NCBI GenBank assembly: GCA_029553505.1
Contig: JAKPKY010000113.1
Span: 1 to 64,000 of the forward strand
Length of the DNA stretch: 64,000 nt
Direction: 5' to 3'
DNA from: Planctomycetota bacterium
GTDB taxonomy: Bacteria > Planctomycetota > Phycisphaerae > SM23-33
Below the pieces are notes generated by a model. It had not been told where the DNA came from. It did not search any database and saw nothing but the letters and a program-made list of their open reading frames with translations. Every line of letters starts with the position of its first letter. Positions within the stretch are counted from its first letter, which is position 1. Positions 1 to 9,180 of this stretch are shown here, piece by piece. The translations under genes were made by a program, and so were the position numbers.

Positions 1-141
1 GCAAAAGACGGCCCGTCCCGGAGGGTTGCGACAAAAACCGCCCGTCTGCGGCGTCAGGACTCCTCGCCAACCCGCCAAGGGTTGGCGTCGTCGTCCTTCC
101 TTGCATCCAGACGGTTTTTGTCACAACGCGGCTCCTTGCAG

Positions 142-552
142 TTATCCGGATAGGCTCTTACTGACCAGACGTTTCGGGCGCTGCCCGTCGAATTCCGCGT
201 AGAACACCTGCTGCCAGGGGCCCAGGTCCAGCCGCCCGCCCGTGATGGGCAGGAGCACCTGGTGATGGACCAGCAGGTTCTTCAGGTGCGAATCGCCGTT
301 GGTCTCGCCGGTGCGGTGGTGGCGGTAGTCGCCGCGCGGCGCGAGTTTCTCCAGCCACTCGTCGATGTCGTCGAGGATTCCCGGCTCGTCGTCGTTGACG
401 AACACGCCGGCCGTGATGTGCATCGCCGAGACCAGGACCATTCCCTCCGAAATCCCGCTGCGGGCGACGACGTCCTCGACCCGGTCGGTAATCCTGATAT
501 ACTCCCGGTGTCGGCGGGTGTGGAACGTGAGGTACTCGGTCTGCGATTTCAT
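142..552 (-). CDS. YjbQ / UPF0047 family protein
   Basis: 136 aa ORF; YjbQ-type pattern ([12 protein letters not shown]..., [37 protein letters not shown]). Confidence 0.9.
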   Translation of the reverse strand: MKSQTEYLTFHTRRHREYIRITDRVEDVVARSGISEGMVLVSAMHITAGVFVNDDEPGILDDIDEWLEKLAPRGDYRHHRTGETNGDSHLKNLLVHHQVLLPITGGRLDLGPWQQVFYAEFDGQRPKRLVSKSLSG

Positions 553-634
553 GCCCCCTATGATAGCAGCGCCGGCGGCGTGGGCAACCGTTCACCCCCT
601 GACTTGACGCCGAAAACGCCGGCGGGAAACGCCC

Positions 635-2413
635 ATGAGAAATGTCGGACAACTCGTCAGCGCCAGGCTGCTGCCGCAGGTATCCCGGCCGTCGCAATAC
701 GTCGGCCTCGAGATCAACCGCCGCTGCGGCGACGCGCAGTCGGCGGAAGTTTCCGTCGCGCTGGCGTTCCCCGATACTTACGCCATCGGCATCAGCCACC
801 TCGGCAGCCAGGTGCTCTACCGGACGCTCAACGACCTGCCCGGCGTCGCCTGCGACCGCGCCTACTGCCCCTTGCCGGACGCCGAGGCCGTTCTCCGCGC
901 CGAGACGATCCCGCTGTTCGGCTGGGAAAGCCGCTGCGCACTGGGCGACTTCGACGTGCTGGGCTTCTCGCTGCCGTACGAGCTGTGCGTGACCAACGTG
1001 CTGACGATGCTGGACCTGGCGGGCGTTCCGCTGCGCTCGGCCGAGCGCGGCGAAGGACACCCGCTCGTTGTCGGCGGCGACGCGCTGGCCGACAGCCCGG
1101 AACCCGTCGCGCCGTTCTTCGACGTGCTGATCGCCGGGGACGGGGAATCGCCGCTGGCGGCGCTGGTCGAACTCGTCCGCCGCGCCAAGCGCGACCGCCT
1201 CCCGCGCGAGCGGACGCTCCTGGAGGCCGCCCGAACCATCGAAGGCGCGTACGTGCCGCGATTTTACCAGCCACAGGCCCGCGACGACGGCGCGACGGAG
1301 CTTCGCCCGCTGCGCCCCGACGTGCCGAGCGCCGTCCGCCGGGCCTGCGTGCGGAACCTCGCCGACTCGCCGGCGCTGGACCGCCCGCTGGTCCCGCTGG
1401 CCGAGGGCGTCCACGATCGCGTGACGATCGAGATCATGCGAGGCTGCCCCAACGCCTGCCGGTTCTGCCAAGCCGGGGCTGTCCGCCTGCCCGTCCGCTG
1501 GAGGCCCGTGGACGAGATTCTCGCCGCCGCCCGACAGGCCGTCGCCGCCACCGGCTACGACGAAATCTCCCTGCTGAGCCTCTCGACCAGCGATTACCCG
1601 CGCCTCGACGAGCTGATCGCCCGCCTCAACACCGAGTTCGCGCCGCGGCACGTGTCGATCTCGCTGCCGAGCCTGCGGGTGGACAGCCAGCTGCGGCTGC
1701 TGCCGGCACTGACCTCGACCGTGCGCAAGGGCGGCTTGACCATCGCGGCAGAGGCGGGCTCCGAACGCCTCCGCCGCGCGATCCGCAAGGGCATCACCGA
1801 GACCGACATGCTCGCCGGCGTGCGCGAGGCATACCGCGCGGGCTGGCGGAAGGTGAAGGTCTACTTCATGGCCGGCCTGCCCGGCGAGACGCCCGACGAC
1901 ATCGACGAGATCTTCCGCCTCTGCCTGCGCCTCTCCGACGCCCGCAGGGACGTGGACGGCCAGCGCGGCGCGATCGGCGCGAGCGTGTCGTGGTTCGTGC
2001 CCAAACCGCACACGCCCATGCAGTGGTGCCCGATGCGCGACGCGGAGTACTTCTTCTCCGTGCGCAGCCGCCTGCGCGAGCTGTCGCGCCGCTCGCCGGT
2101 GAGTTTCCGCTTCCACTGGATCGAGCGGAGCGTGCTGGAGGGCGTGATCGCGCGGGGCGACCGGCGACTGGCCGACGCCATCGAGGCCGCCTGGCGCGCC
2201 GGGGCGCGCCTGGACGCGTGGGACGAGCATTTCCGCTATGAGCACTGGACCGGCGCGTTCGAGCAGACGGGCGTGGACGCGGCGTATTTCGGCCGGCGAG
2301 AGATCCCCGAGTCCGAGCCGCTGCCCTGGGCGCACATCGTCTGCCATCGCGGCCGCGATGTCCTGCTCCGCGAGTATCGCCAGTTGCGCGAGACGCTCGC
2401 CGCCGAAGGCTAG
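635..2413 (+). CDS. B12-binding-domain radical SAM protein, TIGR03960-like
   Basis: N-terminal AFPDTYAIGISHLGSQVLY region; radical SAM motif RGCPNACRFCQAG. Confidence 0.88.
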   Translation: MRNVGQLVSARLLPQVSRPSQYVGLEINRRCGDAQSAEVSVALAFPDTYAIGISHLGSQVLYRTLNDLPGVACDRAYCPLPDAEAVLRAETIPLFGWESRCALGDFDVLGFSLPYELCVTNVLTMLDLAGVPLRSAERGEGHPLVVGGDALADSPEPVAPFFDVLIAGDGESPLAALVELVRRAKRDRLPRERTLLEAARTIEGAYVPRFYQPQARDDGATELRPLRPDVPSAVRRACVRNLADSPALDRPLVPLAEGVHDRVTIEIMRGCPNACRFCQAGAVRLPVRWRPVDEILAAARQAVAATGYDEISLLSLSTSDYPRLDELIARLNTEFAPRHVSISLPSLRVDSQLRLLPALTSTVRKGGLTIAAEAGSERLRRAIRKGITETDMLAGVREAYRAGWRKVKVYFMAGLPGETPDDIDEIFRLCLRLSDARRDVDGQRGAIGASVSWFVPKPHTPMQWCPMRDAEYFFSVRSRLRELSRRSPVSFRFHWIERSVLEGVIARGDRRLADAIEAAWRAGARLDAWDEHFRYEHWTGAFEQTGVDAAYFGRREIPESEPLPWAHIVCHRGRDVLLREYRQLRETLAAEG

Positions 2414-2441
2414 TTGTCCTTCACAATCAAAACTGTAAGCT

Positions 2442-2515
2442 GGGTGCCACCCTCAAGCGTTGTGTGCTTGAGGGTGTCCGCACGGTCAAGCAAACAGCGC
2501 TTGACCGTGGCACCC
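2442..2515. repeat. Composite double-hairpin element with 9-bp terminal inverted repeats
   Basis: GGGTGCCACCCTCAAGCGTTGTGTGCTTGAGGGTGTCCGCACGGTCAAGCAAACAGCGCTTGACCGTGGCACCC. Confidence 0.85.
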
Positions 2516-2563
2516 CGGCGAGGCGTTGACAGCCCGCGCCGCCCGCGCGACAATGCGCGGACC

Positions 2564-3112
2564 ATGGCAGAACCCCATCCCCCGCCGCCGGTGAAGCTGA
2601 TCTGCGGGCTGCTCGCCGCGTCGGACGAGTGGCTCACCGAGGCCCGCGCGATGCTGGCGGAGGCGTTCGGGCCGATCGACCTGACCGGCGAGGTGATGGA
2701 TTTCCCGTTCACCGACTACTACGACGCGGAAATGGGCAGCCCGCTGCTGCGGCAATTCGTGGCGTTCGAGCGGCTCGTGCCGCCGGAATCGCTGGCGGAC
2801 GCGAAGCGCGCGACCAACGAGCTGGAGCGTCGCCTGGCGGCGCGGCAGACAGCCGGGCCGCCCCGGCCGGTCAACCTCGACCCGGGCTACCTGGAAAGCG
2901 GAAAGCTCATCCTGGCGAGCATGAAGAACTTCTCGCACCGGGTGTACCTGTCCGCCGGGGTCTACGCCGAGGTGACGCTGATGTTCCGCCACGGGCGATG
3001 GCGGGCGCTGGAATGGACCTTCCCGGACTACGCCTCCGGGCGGTACGATGCGTTCCTGACCGCCGCGCGGACGCGCATGCGGCGGCAGTGGAAACAGGAG
3101 TCCACGACATGA
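2564..3112 (+). CDS. DUF4416 family protein
   Basis: MAEPHPPPPVKLICGLLAASDEWL... VNLDPGYLESGKLILASMKNFSHRVYL; internal ATG chosen because the ORF 5' part overlaps a repeat. Confidence 0.8.
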   Translation: MAEPHPPPPVKLICGLLAASDEWLTEARAMLAEAFGPIDLTGEVMDFPFTDYYDAEMGSPLLRQFVAFERLVPPESLADAKRATNELERRLAARQTAGPPRPVNLDPGYLESGKLILASMKNFSHRVYLSAGVYAEVTLMFRHGRWRALEWTFPDYASGRYDAFLTAARTRMRRQWKQESTT

Positions 3113-4200
3113 TCCTCTGGGCGGCGCTGGGCGCTTTGGCCCTTTCGTTCGGCATCTCGCTGCTGGCGACGCCCCTGTCGCGGCGCGTGGCGTTCCGTTT
3201 CGGCATGATCGACATGCCCCAGCGGCACAAGGCGCACGCGCGCCCGACGCCGCTGCTGGGCGGGTGCGCGGTCTTCGCGGCGATCCTGGGCCCGGCGCTG
3301 CTGGTGACGGCCATCGCGAGAATCTGGGCGGCCACCCAGATTCCCGCGTGGGTTCCGCCGGCCCTGGCGCAGCACATCACCGGCGCGGCTGCAAAGGCGC
3401 CGTTCGCGCTGGGCGTGCTGGCGGCGGCGGCCGTCCTGCATGTGCTGGGACTCATCGACGACCGCAAGGCCCTCGGCCCGCTCGTCAAGCTCGCCGTGCA
3501 GGTGGCGGTGTGCACGGCCGTGACGCTCGCTTGCGACCTGCGCGTGCTGACGGTCGCCGGCGAACCGCTCAGCGCGATCCTGACGGTGCTCTGGCTGGTG
3601 ACGATCACCAACGCGTTCAACTTCCTGGACAACATGGACGGGTTGTCTGCCGGCGTGGCGGCGATCGTCTGCGCCGCCCTGCTCAGCGCGTCGGTGGGCG
3701 TGGGGCAGTTGTTCGTGCCGGCCTGGCTGTGCCTGATGCTCGGGGCGCTGCTGGGATTCCTCGTCTACAACTTCCCCCCCGCCAGCACCTTCCTGGGCGA
3801 CGCCGGGTCGCTGGTCATCGGCTTCCTGCTGGGCGTGCTGTCGGCCCGCACCACGTACGTCCAGCCGGGGCAGGCGTACTGGTCCTACGGCGTGTTCGTG
3901 CCGCTGGTGCTGATGGCCGTGCCGCTCTACGACACCGTCAGCGTGGTGCTGCTCCGCCTGCGCGACCGCAAGAACCCGATGGTGGGCGACCGGCGGCACT
4001 TCTCGCACCGCCTGGTGCGGCGCGGGATGAGCCAGCGCAGGGCGGTCCTGACGATCTACCTGTGCACGGGCGCGACGGCGATCTCCGCCGTCCTGCTGCC
4101 GCACGTGCGGAGCGTGACGGCGGCCGTGATGATCTTCGCCCAGACGCTGGCCGTGCTGGCGCTGGTGGCGCTGCTGGAAAGCAGCGACGGAAAGGCATGA
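3109..4200 (+). CDS. MraY/WecA-like glycosyl-1-phosphate transferase (glycosyltransferase family 4)
   Basis: NFLDNMDGLSAGVA, FPPASTFLGDAGSLVIGF and DRRHFSHRL motifs, multiple TM segments; 4-nt overlap with previous CDS. Confidence 0.88.
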   Translation: MILWAALGALALSFGISLLATPLSRRVAFRFGMIDMPQRHKAHARPTPLLGGCAVFAAILGPALLVTAIARIWAATQIPAWVPPALAQHITGAAAKAPFALGVLAAAAVLHVLGLIDDRKALGPLVKLAVQVAVCTAVTLACDLRVLTVAGEPLSAILTVLWLVTITNAFNFLDNMDGLSAGVAAIVCAALLSASVGVGQLFVPAWLCLMLGALLGFLVYNFPPASTFLGDAGSLVIGFLLGVLSARTTYVQPGQAYWSYGVFVPLVLMAVPLYDTVSVVLLRLRDRKNPMVGDRRHFSHRLVRRGMSQRRAVLTIYLCTGATAISAVLLPHVRSVTAAVMIFAQTLAVLALVALLESSDGKA

Positions 4201-6458
4201 CCCCCACTCCCGCCCAGAGCGACGCGCGTCCGCTGTTCCCGTCCGTGGGGACGGGGCTTCAGACCGTCGCGGCCGTGGGGCTGCTGGCCATCGCCGCCGC
4301 GCGGTGCCTGGTCAGCGAGGTGCCCTTCCGCTCGGCGCAATTCCCCGACCTCGGCGAGCTGTCGCGCGTCTCGTTCGCGGTGGCGATCCTTTCCGTCGCG
4401 GCGCTCTGGGCGCTGGGCGGCGCGCTGGCGGGTACGCTGCGCATCCGCGGCGCGGCGTTGGGGGTGCTGATCCTCGCGTTCGCCGCCTGGGCGCTGGCGT
4501 CGGCGTGGAACGCCTCCGACCGGCGCAGCGCCCTGGACGGCTGGCTGGAGCAGGTCACGCTCCTGCTGGTGGGTTGGCTGGCGCTGCAGCTGTTCTCCGA
4601 GCCCCGCCGCTGGCGGCTGCTGCTGGCCGTGCTGGCCGGGGCGCTGGTGCTGGCCAGCGCCAAGGCCTTCTGGCAGGTCGCCGTGGAGATTCCCGAACGA
4701 ATCCGCGACTTCGACCTGCACCGCGCCGAACGCTTGGCGCAGTTCGGGGCAGTCGAGGGGTCCATCGAGGCGCAACTGTTCGAGAACCGCCTGCGCGACC
4801 CGACGCCGACGGGTTATTTCGCGGCGCTGGCGAACCTGTTCGCCTCGGCGCTGCTGATGCTGACGGCTGCGACGGCGGGTCTGGCCGCCGACCGGATCGC
4901 CGCCGCGCGGGCCCGTCGCCGCGCGGGCGACGCTTCGCGCGAGCCGGGGCAGATCGACACCGTGCTGCTGTCCGGCGCGCTGCTGGCAGCGGCGGCGCTG
5001 GCGGGCGCTGTCGTGCTCGCGCTGACCCGCAGCCGGGGAGGCATCCTCGCCGGGGCGGCAGCCTTCGCGGCGGCCGTGATCGTCGTGCCGCTGCGCCGCC
5101 GCCTGGCGGCGCACTGGCGGCGATGGCTGCTCGTCGTGGCGGTTGCGTTTCTGGCGGGTGTGGCGGCCGTCGTTGCCTACGGGCTCCGCTTCGACCGCCT
5201 GCCGACCAAGACGATGACCTTCCGCTGGTACTACTGGACGGCGGCGGCCGAGATCGTGCGGGAGCGCCCACTGCTGGGGGCGGGCCCGGCCAACTTCGAC
5301 AGCGCGTACCTGCGCCACCGCCGCCCTGCGGCCGAGGAGGCCGTCAAGATGCCCCACAACGTGCTGGCCCACGCGCCGGCACAGTTCGGGATTCCCGGCG
5401 GGGCGTTGTACCTGGCGATCCTCGCGTGGATGCTGGCGGCTGCGGTCCGACCGCGCGGGCCGCAACCCGACGAACCGCCCGCGCCGCGCGGCGCCCGAAC
5501 CGTCTGGGCGGCCCTCGGCGCGGTGCTGGCGGCGGCATTGTTCGCCCGGCTGGTGCTGGCCCGGACCCTGATCGATGCGAACCTCGCCGTCCTCGACGCG
5601 TTGCTGCCGGCCATGGTGCTGGCCGCGGGGCTGGCGCTGGGCGCGTGGGCGGCGGGACTGCTCGGGCCCGACGGCGCGCCGCGGGGCGGCTTGGCCCGGC
5701 CGATCCTCGCCTGCGGGCTGGGCGCGTTCGTCCTGCACAACATGGTGGAATTCGGACTGTGGGCCCCCGCCACCGCGATGCTGTTCTGGCTGGGCGCCGG
5801 GGCGTGCGCGGCGCAGGGGCCGGGGCGAAGCTGGCGCCTCACGAAATGGCGCTGGCCGGTCGTGCTGGCGGCGCTGGCGGCGGCCGTCGCAGCCGGGGCG
5901 GTGTTGGCCAGGCCCGTCTGCACGCGGAGCCTGCTGACCCTCCAGGCCCGCGAGCCCGACAGCCCCCTGCCGGCAGCGGAGCGGTTCCGCCTCGCCGAGC
6001 AGGCGGCACGGTCCGACCCGCTGGACCCACTGGCAGCCATGGACGCCGCGAAGCTCGCGCTGGAGGCAGCCGCCGCCGACCCCGCCCGCCGGGCCGCGCT
6101 GGTCGGGCGGGCGGTCTCCTGGGCCCGCGAGGCGACGCGGAGAGACCCGCTCGATTTCGCCACCCACCGCCTGCTGTCCGAGGTGCTGTTCGCCGCCGGC
6201 GATCCGGCCTTCCTGGACGCGCTGGCCCGCGCCGTCGAACTCAACCCCCAGGACATGCGCCTGCGGATGGACTACGCCGAACGACTCCTGAACCGCGGGC
6301 AGAAGGCCCAGGCCGCCGACCAGCTCCGCCGCGTGATGGACACCAACGACCGCCAGCGCCGGGCGATCCCCGACGCCATGCAGCAGCTCCAGCCGAACGA
6401 ACTCGCGCGCTGGCGACGCCTGGCCGACCGCGCGGGGTTGGAAGCCAGTAGCCAGTAG
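4197..6458 (+). CDS. O-antigen ligase-like membrane protein with C-terminal TPR-like region
   Basis: Polytopic protein; TRSRGGILAG and LGAGPANFDSAYLRHR...PHNVLAHAPAQFG typical of Wzy/WaaL; ATGA overlap with upstream gene. Confidence 0.8.
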   Translation: MTPTPAQSDARPLFPSVGTGLQTVAAVGLLAIAAARCLVSEVPFRSAQFPDLGELSRVSFAVAILSVAALWALGGALAGTLRIRGAALGVLILAFAAWALASAWNASDRRSALDGWLEQVTLLLVGWLALQLFSEPRRWRLLLAVLAGALVLASAKAFWQVAVEIPERIRDFDLHRAERLAQFGAVEGSIEAQLFENRLRDPTPTGYFAALANLFASALLMLTAATAGLAADRIAAARARRRAGDASREPGQIDTVLLSGALLAAAALAGAVVLALTRSRGGILAGAAAFAAAVIVVPLRRRLAAHWRRWLLVVAVAFLAGVAAVVAYGLRFDRLPTKTMTFRWYYWTAAAEIVRERPLLGAGPANFDSAYLRHRRPAAEEAVKMPHNVLAHAPAQFGIPGGALYLAILAWMLAAAVRPRGPQPDEPPAPRGARTVWAALGAVLAAALFARLVLARTLIDANLAVLDALLPAMVLAAGLALGAWAAGLLGPDGAPRGGLARPILACGLGAFVLHNMVEFGLWAPATAMLFWLGAGACAAQGPGRSWRLTKWRWPVVLAALAAAVAAGAVLARPVCTRSLLTLQAREPDSPLPAAERFRLAEQAARSDPLDPLAAMDAAKLALEAAAADPARRAALVGRAVSWAREATRRDPLDFATHRLLSEVLFAAGDPAFLDALARAVELNPQDMRLRMDYAERLLNRGQKAQAADQLRRVMDTNDRQRRAIPDAMQQLQPNELARWRRLADRAGLEASSQ

Positions 6459-6526
6459 TCAGGAGCCCGTGGCCGGGAATCGAGGTTGTCCGATGCCTCG
6501 GGGCTACCGGCTACCGGCTACTGACT
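6443..6526. repeat. Imperfect inverted repeat (26-nt arms 6443-6468 and 6501-6526)
   Basis: AGCCAGTAGCCAGTAGTCAGGAGCCC versus reverse complement of GGGCTACCGGCTACCGGCTACTGACT, 21/26 identical. Confidence 0.8.
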
Positions 6527-6862
6527 ACGATTCTCGCTACGATACTGGATGACCTGGACCTTCTCCATCGTCACCAGCCCTTCGCGGACGATCCCGTCCA
6601 GCAGCGGAAGCAGCGGCGCGAGCTTCTCGTCGGTGTCCACGATCTCGATGACCATCGGCAGGTCCTCGCTGAGGCGCAGCACCTTGGCCGCGTGCAGCCG
6701 GCTGTTGGCGCCGTAGCCCATGACGCCGCGCAGCACCGTCGCGCCGGCGATGTTCAATTCGCGGGCCTTCAGGACGATGTGCTCGTAGAGCGGCCTGCCG
6801 TCGTGCCGGTCGCTCTCGCCGACGAGGATTCGCAGCAGCGTGGCTTGCCCGGAAAGTTTCAT
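6518..6862 (-). CDS. DUF190 family protein
   Basis: GQATLLRILVGESDRHDGRPLYEHIVLKARELNIAGATVLRGVMGYGANS; next to crcB. Confidence 0.9.
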   Translation of the reverse strand: MKLSGQATLLRILVGESDRHDGRPLYEHIVLKARELNIAGATVLRGVMGYGANSRLHAAKVLRLSEDLPMVIEIVDTDEKLAPLLPLLDGIVREGLVTMEKVQVIQYRSENRSQ

Positions 6863-6914
6863 CGCGTTATCTCCCTGCGTTCCGCGCGGGCGGAGGGCCC
6901 CGGCGGAAGCGCCG

Positions 6915-7301
6915 TCATTTCCACAATCCCAGCAGCGCCCGCCCGGCGAACAGGCCCGCGAAGACCAGCGCGATGCCCAGCGCGCACGAGCCGGCCACGT
7001 TCGCCGCCGCCCAGCCGTACTGGCGGTCCTGGACCAGTTGCACCGTCTCCAGGCTGAACGTGCTGAACGTCGTGAACGCCCCCAGCACGCCGATCAGCAG
7101 CCCGATCCGCAGCGGTTCCGAGACGATCCGCTCGGAGAACACCGCCGCCAGCAGCCCGATGACGAACGAGCCGAGCAGGTTGACCGCGAGCGTCCCCCAG
7201 GGCAGCACGCCCCCGGCGATCCGCTGCACCAGCCCGCCCAGGCCGTACCGCGCCAGCGCCCCGACCGCCCCGCCGATCGCTATGCAAAGAAGTTTATGCA
7301 T
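6915..7301 (-). CDS. crcB: Fluoride ion channel CrcB/FluC
   Basis: GGAVGALARYGLG, WGTLAVNLLGSFVIG, GVLGAFTTFSTFSLE motifs. Confidence 0.93.
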   Translation of the reverse strand: MHKLLCIAIGGAVGALARYGLGGLVQRIAGGVLPWGTLAVNLLGSFVIGLLAAVFSERIVSEPLRIGLLIGVLGAFTTFSTFSLETVQLVQDRQYGWAAANVAGSCALGIALVFAGLFAGRALLGLWK

Positions 7302-7329
7302 GTTGTTTCCGGGCTTGATATATTTTTGT

Positions 7330-7358
7330 TTGACAATGCCATTTTGATGTCCGATAAT
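7330..7358 (+). promoter_or_regulatory. Predicted sigma70-type promoter TTGACA-17-GATAAT
   Basis: Exact -35 consensus, 17-nt spacer, 5/6 -10, no + strand protein gene downstream. Confidence 0.7.
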
Positions 7359-7364
7359 ACTGTT

Positions 7365-7434
7365 AATTCAGGATATCTGAAGGTGGATGGCCCTGAGCCA
7401 TCGGGAAAAGGTCCGCAAGGGCCTTTTCTTTTTT
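7365..7434 (+). ncRNA. Candidate small RNA with three hairpins and intrinsic terminator
   Basis: Hairpins TTCAG/CTGAA, GATGGC/GCCATC, AAAAGGTCC-GCAA-GGGCCTTTT then TCTTTTTT; preceded by the 7330 promoter. Confidence 0.55.
7406..7434 (+). terminator. Rho-independent terminator with GCAA tetraloop and T tract
   Basis: 9-bp stem (one G.U), GNRA loop, T-rich tail on + strand. Confidence 0.75.
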
Positions 7435-8218
7435 ATGGCAACAACTTTCGCCCGTATATCTTTTTTCCGCTTCCCTTGTAATACTTTTCCATCAGTATTT
7501 TCGTGACCTTGTCCCCAAAAATATCCGTTCTGTTGTCCTCGATCTTCCGGGCCTCCAGCAGGATTTCTCTTCGACTGGGATGAGCCAGCAGGTCCGCGAG
7601 TTGAAGACCCGATATGTTGTTTTGCTTCGGCTTGACCTTTAGCTGCCGACTGGTGAGAACGGTTTGGAATTGGTCCGCACTGACGTATTCCGTACCTTGT
7701 TCCCAAAGGCGGGAAAAGGCGTCTTTAAGCCGCCGATCTTCTTTTCCGTTACGCGATTCCGCCAAAGCATCTCCACAACAGTTCAATTGTTTCAGGAAGA
7801 AAACATACCTTTCCAGCATCACCTTCAGACAGTAGTGATACGGATCGTGCCGCCAGACATGATATTGGTTCCGATGTTCCAATTTATCAATCACAACCGT
7901 TACAACTGTGTATTCCCACCGTTTCAAGACCGCCAATAGGTCCGTATCGAATGCCTCACGTGTGTGGGGATCTCGTAAAACGCGAAACGGGGGATGCCCC
8001 GCGATGAGTTCCTTGCGGTGCAGAATGACCGGATCATCCGGATGGGAATGGAAGTAACGGTTCTTCAGGCTCTCCATCTCCGGGTGAACCGCTTCCCGAA
8101 CATGATTCAACGATAGGATCACGCCGGTCAGGCTCAGGAAGCGATGGTTGGGATCGTGCGCGCTTCCCAGATCGGAATTGCCGACTTCGTCAATGTAGAT
8201 TCTTTGTTTCGGCTGCAT
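7433..8218 (-). CDS. DUF3800 domain-containing protein
   Basis: RIYIDEVGNSDLG start and GLQLADLLAHPSRR C-terminal motif; AT-richer than neighbours. Confidence 0.78.
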   Translation of the reverse strand: MQPKQRIYIDEVGNSDLGSAHDPNHRFLSLTGVILSLNHVREAVHPEMESLKNRYFHSHPDDPVILHRKELIAGHPPFRVLRDPHTREAFDTDLLAVLKRWEYTVVTVVIDKLEHRNQYHVWRHDPYHYCLKVMLERYVFFLKQLNCCGDALAESRNGKEDRRLKDAFSRLWEQGTEYVSADQFQTVLTSRQLKVKPKQNNISGLQLADLLAHPSRREILLEARKIEDNRTDIFGDKVTKILMEKYYKGSGKKIYGRKLLP

Positions 8219-8238
8219 TCAACCCCCAAGTTTCCACA

Positions 8239-8970
8239 CTACCACCTCGCCTCGTGGAACGGGCCCATGCCGTCGTCCTTGGGCTTGGGTTTCGGTAACG
8301 TGCCGATTACCGACTCCGCCAGGCGCAGGTCGCCCGGCGTGGTGATCTTGACGTTCCGCGGGTCGCCCATCACCACGTTGACGGGGTGCCCGAGGCGCTC
8401 GACAAGCTGGGCGTCGTCGGTGGCGTCGGCGACGGGCCCGGCGTAGGCCCGCACGAGCAGCTCGCGCCGGAAAACCTGCGGCGTCTGCGCTTCCCAGAGC
8501 CCCTCGCGCGGAAGCGTCTGGGCGATCACGCCGGCGCCGGAAACCTTCTTGAGCGTTCCGTGCAGCGGATAGGCGAGGATGGCCGCGCCGGTCTTGCCGG
8601 CCTCGGCGAACACCGCGTCGATCCACAACGCCGAGACGCACGGGCGGACGGCGTCGTGGACGGCCACCAGCTCCGCCTCGTCCGAGACCCGCGCCAGGGC
8701 GTTGCGGACGGAATCGGCCCGCGTGGCCCCGCCCGTCACCACCGTCACACCCATGAAACCCAGCGCCCCGCCGAACCGGGCGCGGACCTCCTCCTCGTCG
8801 GCGGCCGAGACGACCAGGAGGGTCTGCACCACGTCGTCGCGCCCGGTGAAGACTTCCAGCGTGCGGAGGAAGACCGGCTGACCGGCAATCCGCTGGAAAA
8901 TCTTGTTCGCCTTGTCGCCGAAGCGTTTGCCCGACCCCGCCGCGGGCACGATGACCGAAACTTTCGCCAT
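8239..8970 (-). CDS. ispD: 2-C-methyl-D-erythritol 4-phosphate cytidylyltransferase
   Basis: VIVPAAGSGKRFG, VAVHDAVRPCVS, LWEAQTPQVFRRELL, GDPRNVKITTPGDL. Confidence 0.92.
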   Translation of the reverse strand: MAKVSVIVPAAGSGKRFGDKANKIFQRIAGQPVFLRTLEVFTGRDDVVQTLLVVSAADEEEVRARFGGALGFMGVTVVTGGATRADSVRNALARVSDEAELVAVHDAVRPCVSALWIDAVFAEAGKTGAAILAYPLHGTLKKVSGAGVIAQTLPREGLWEAQTPQVFRRELLVRAYAGPVADATDDAQLVERLGHPVNVVMGDPRNVKITTPGDLRLAESVIGTLPKPKPKDDGMGPFHEARW

Positions 8971-9103
8971 GTCTTCTCCCTGGGCGCCAGGCCCGCGGCC
9001 ATGATACCGCCCGCCGGCGGGCCCGGCAACTCGCAGGCGGACGCGGGGGCGGACAAACCATCCGTGAAACAAATCACGATGTGAGGAATCCGCCCGCACC
9101 CCC

Positions 9104-9132
9104 TTTACACGGTTGGGGCGGAGGGCTATCAT
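9104..9132 (+). promoter_or_regulatory. Predicted promoter of the rnf cluster (TTTACA-17-TATCAT)
   Basis: 5/6 -35, 17-nt spacer, 5/6 -10 just upstream of 9181. Confidence 0.5.
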
Positions 9133-9180
9133 TCGCCTTTTCCGCGCCGCATCCCAGCCGCGGCCGGCAGGAGCGCCCCC

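Noticed and set aside
158-2347. 729-aa minus-strand ORF opposite the radical SAM gene
   Set aside because: Arg/Ala/Gly/His/Gln-rich shadow ORF typical of high-GC DNA; the + strand ORF has a clear family signature.
7302-7440. Fluoride riboswitch upstream of crcB
   Set aside because: The reverse strand leader lacks the conserved crcB-motif sequence (GGNGAUGG...CUGAUGA); only generic hairpins seen.
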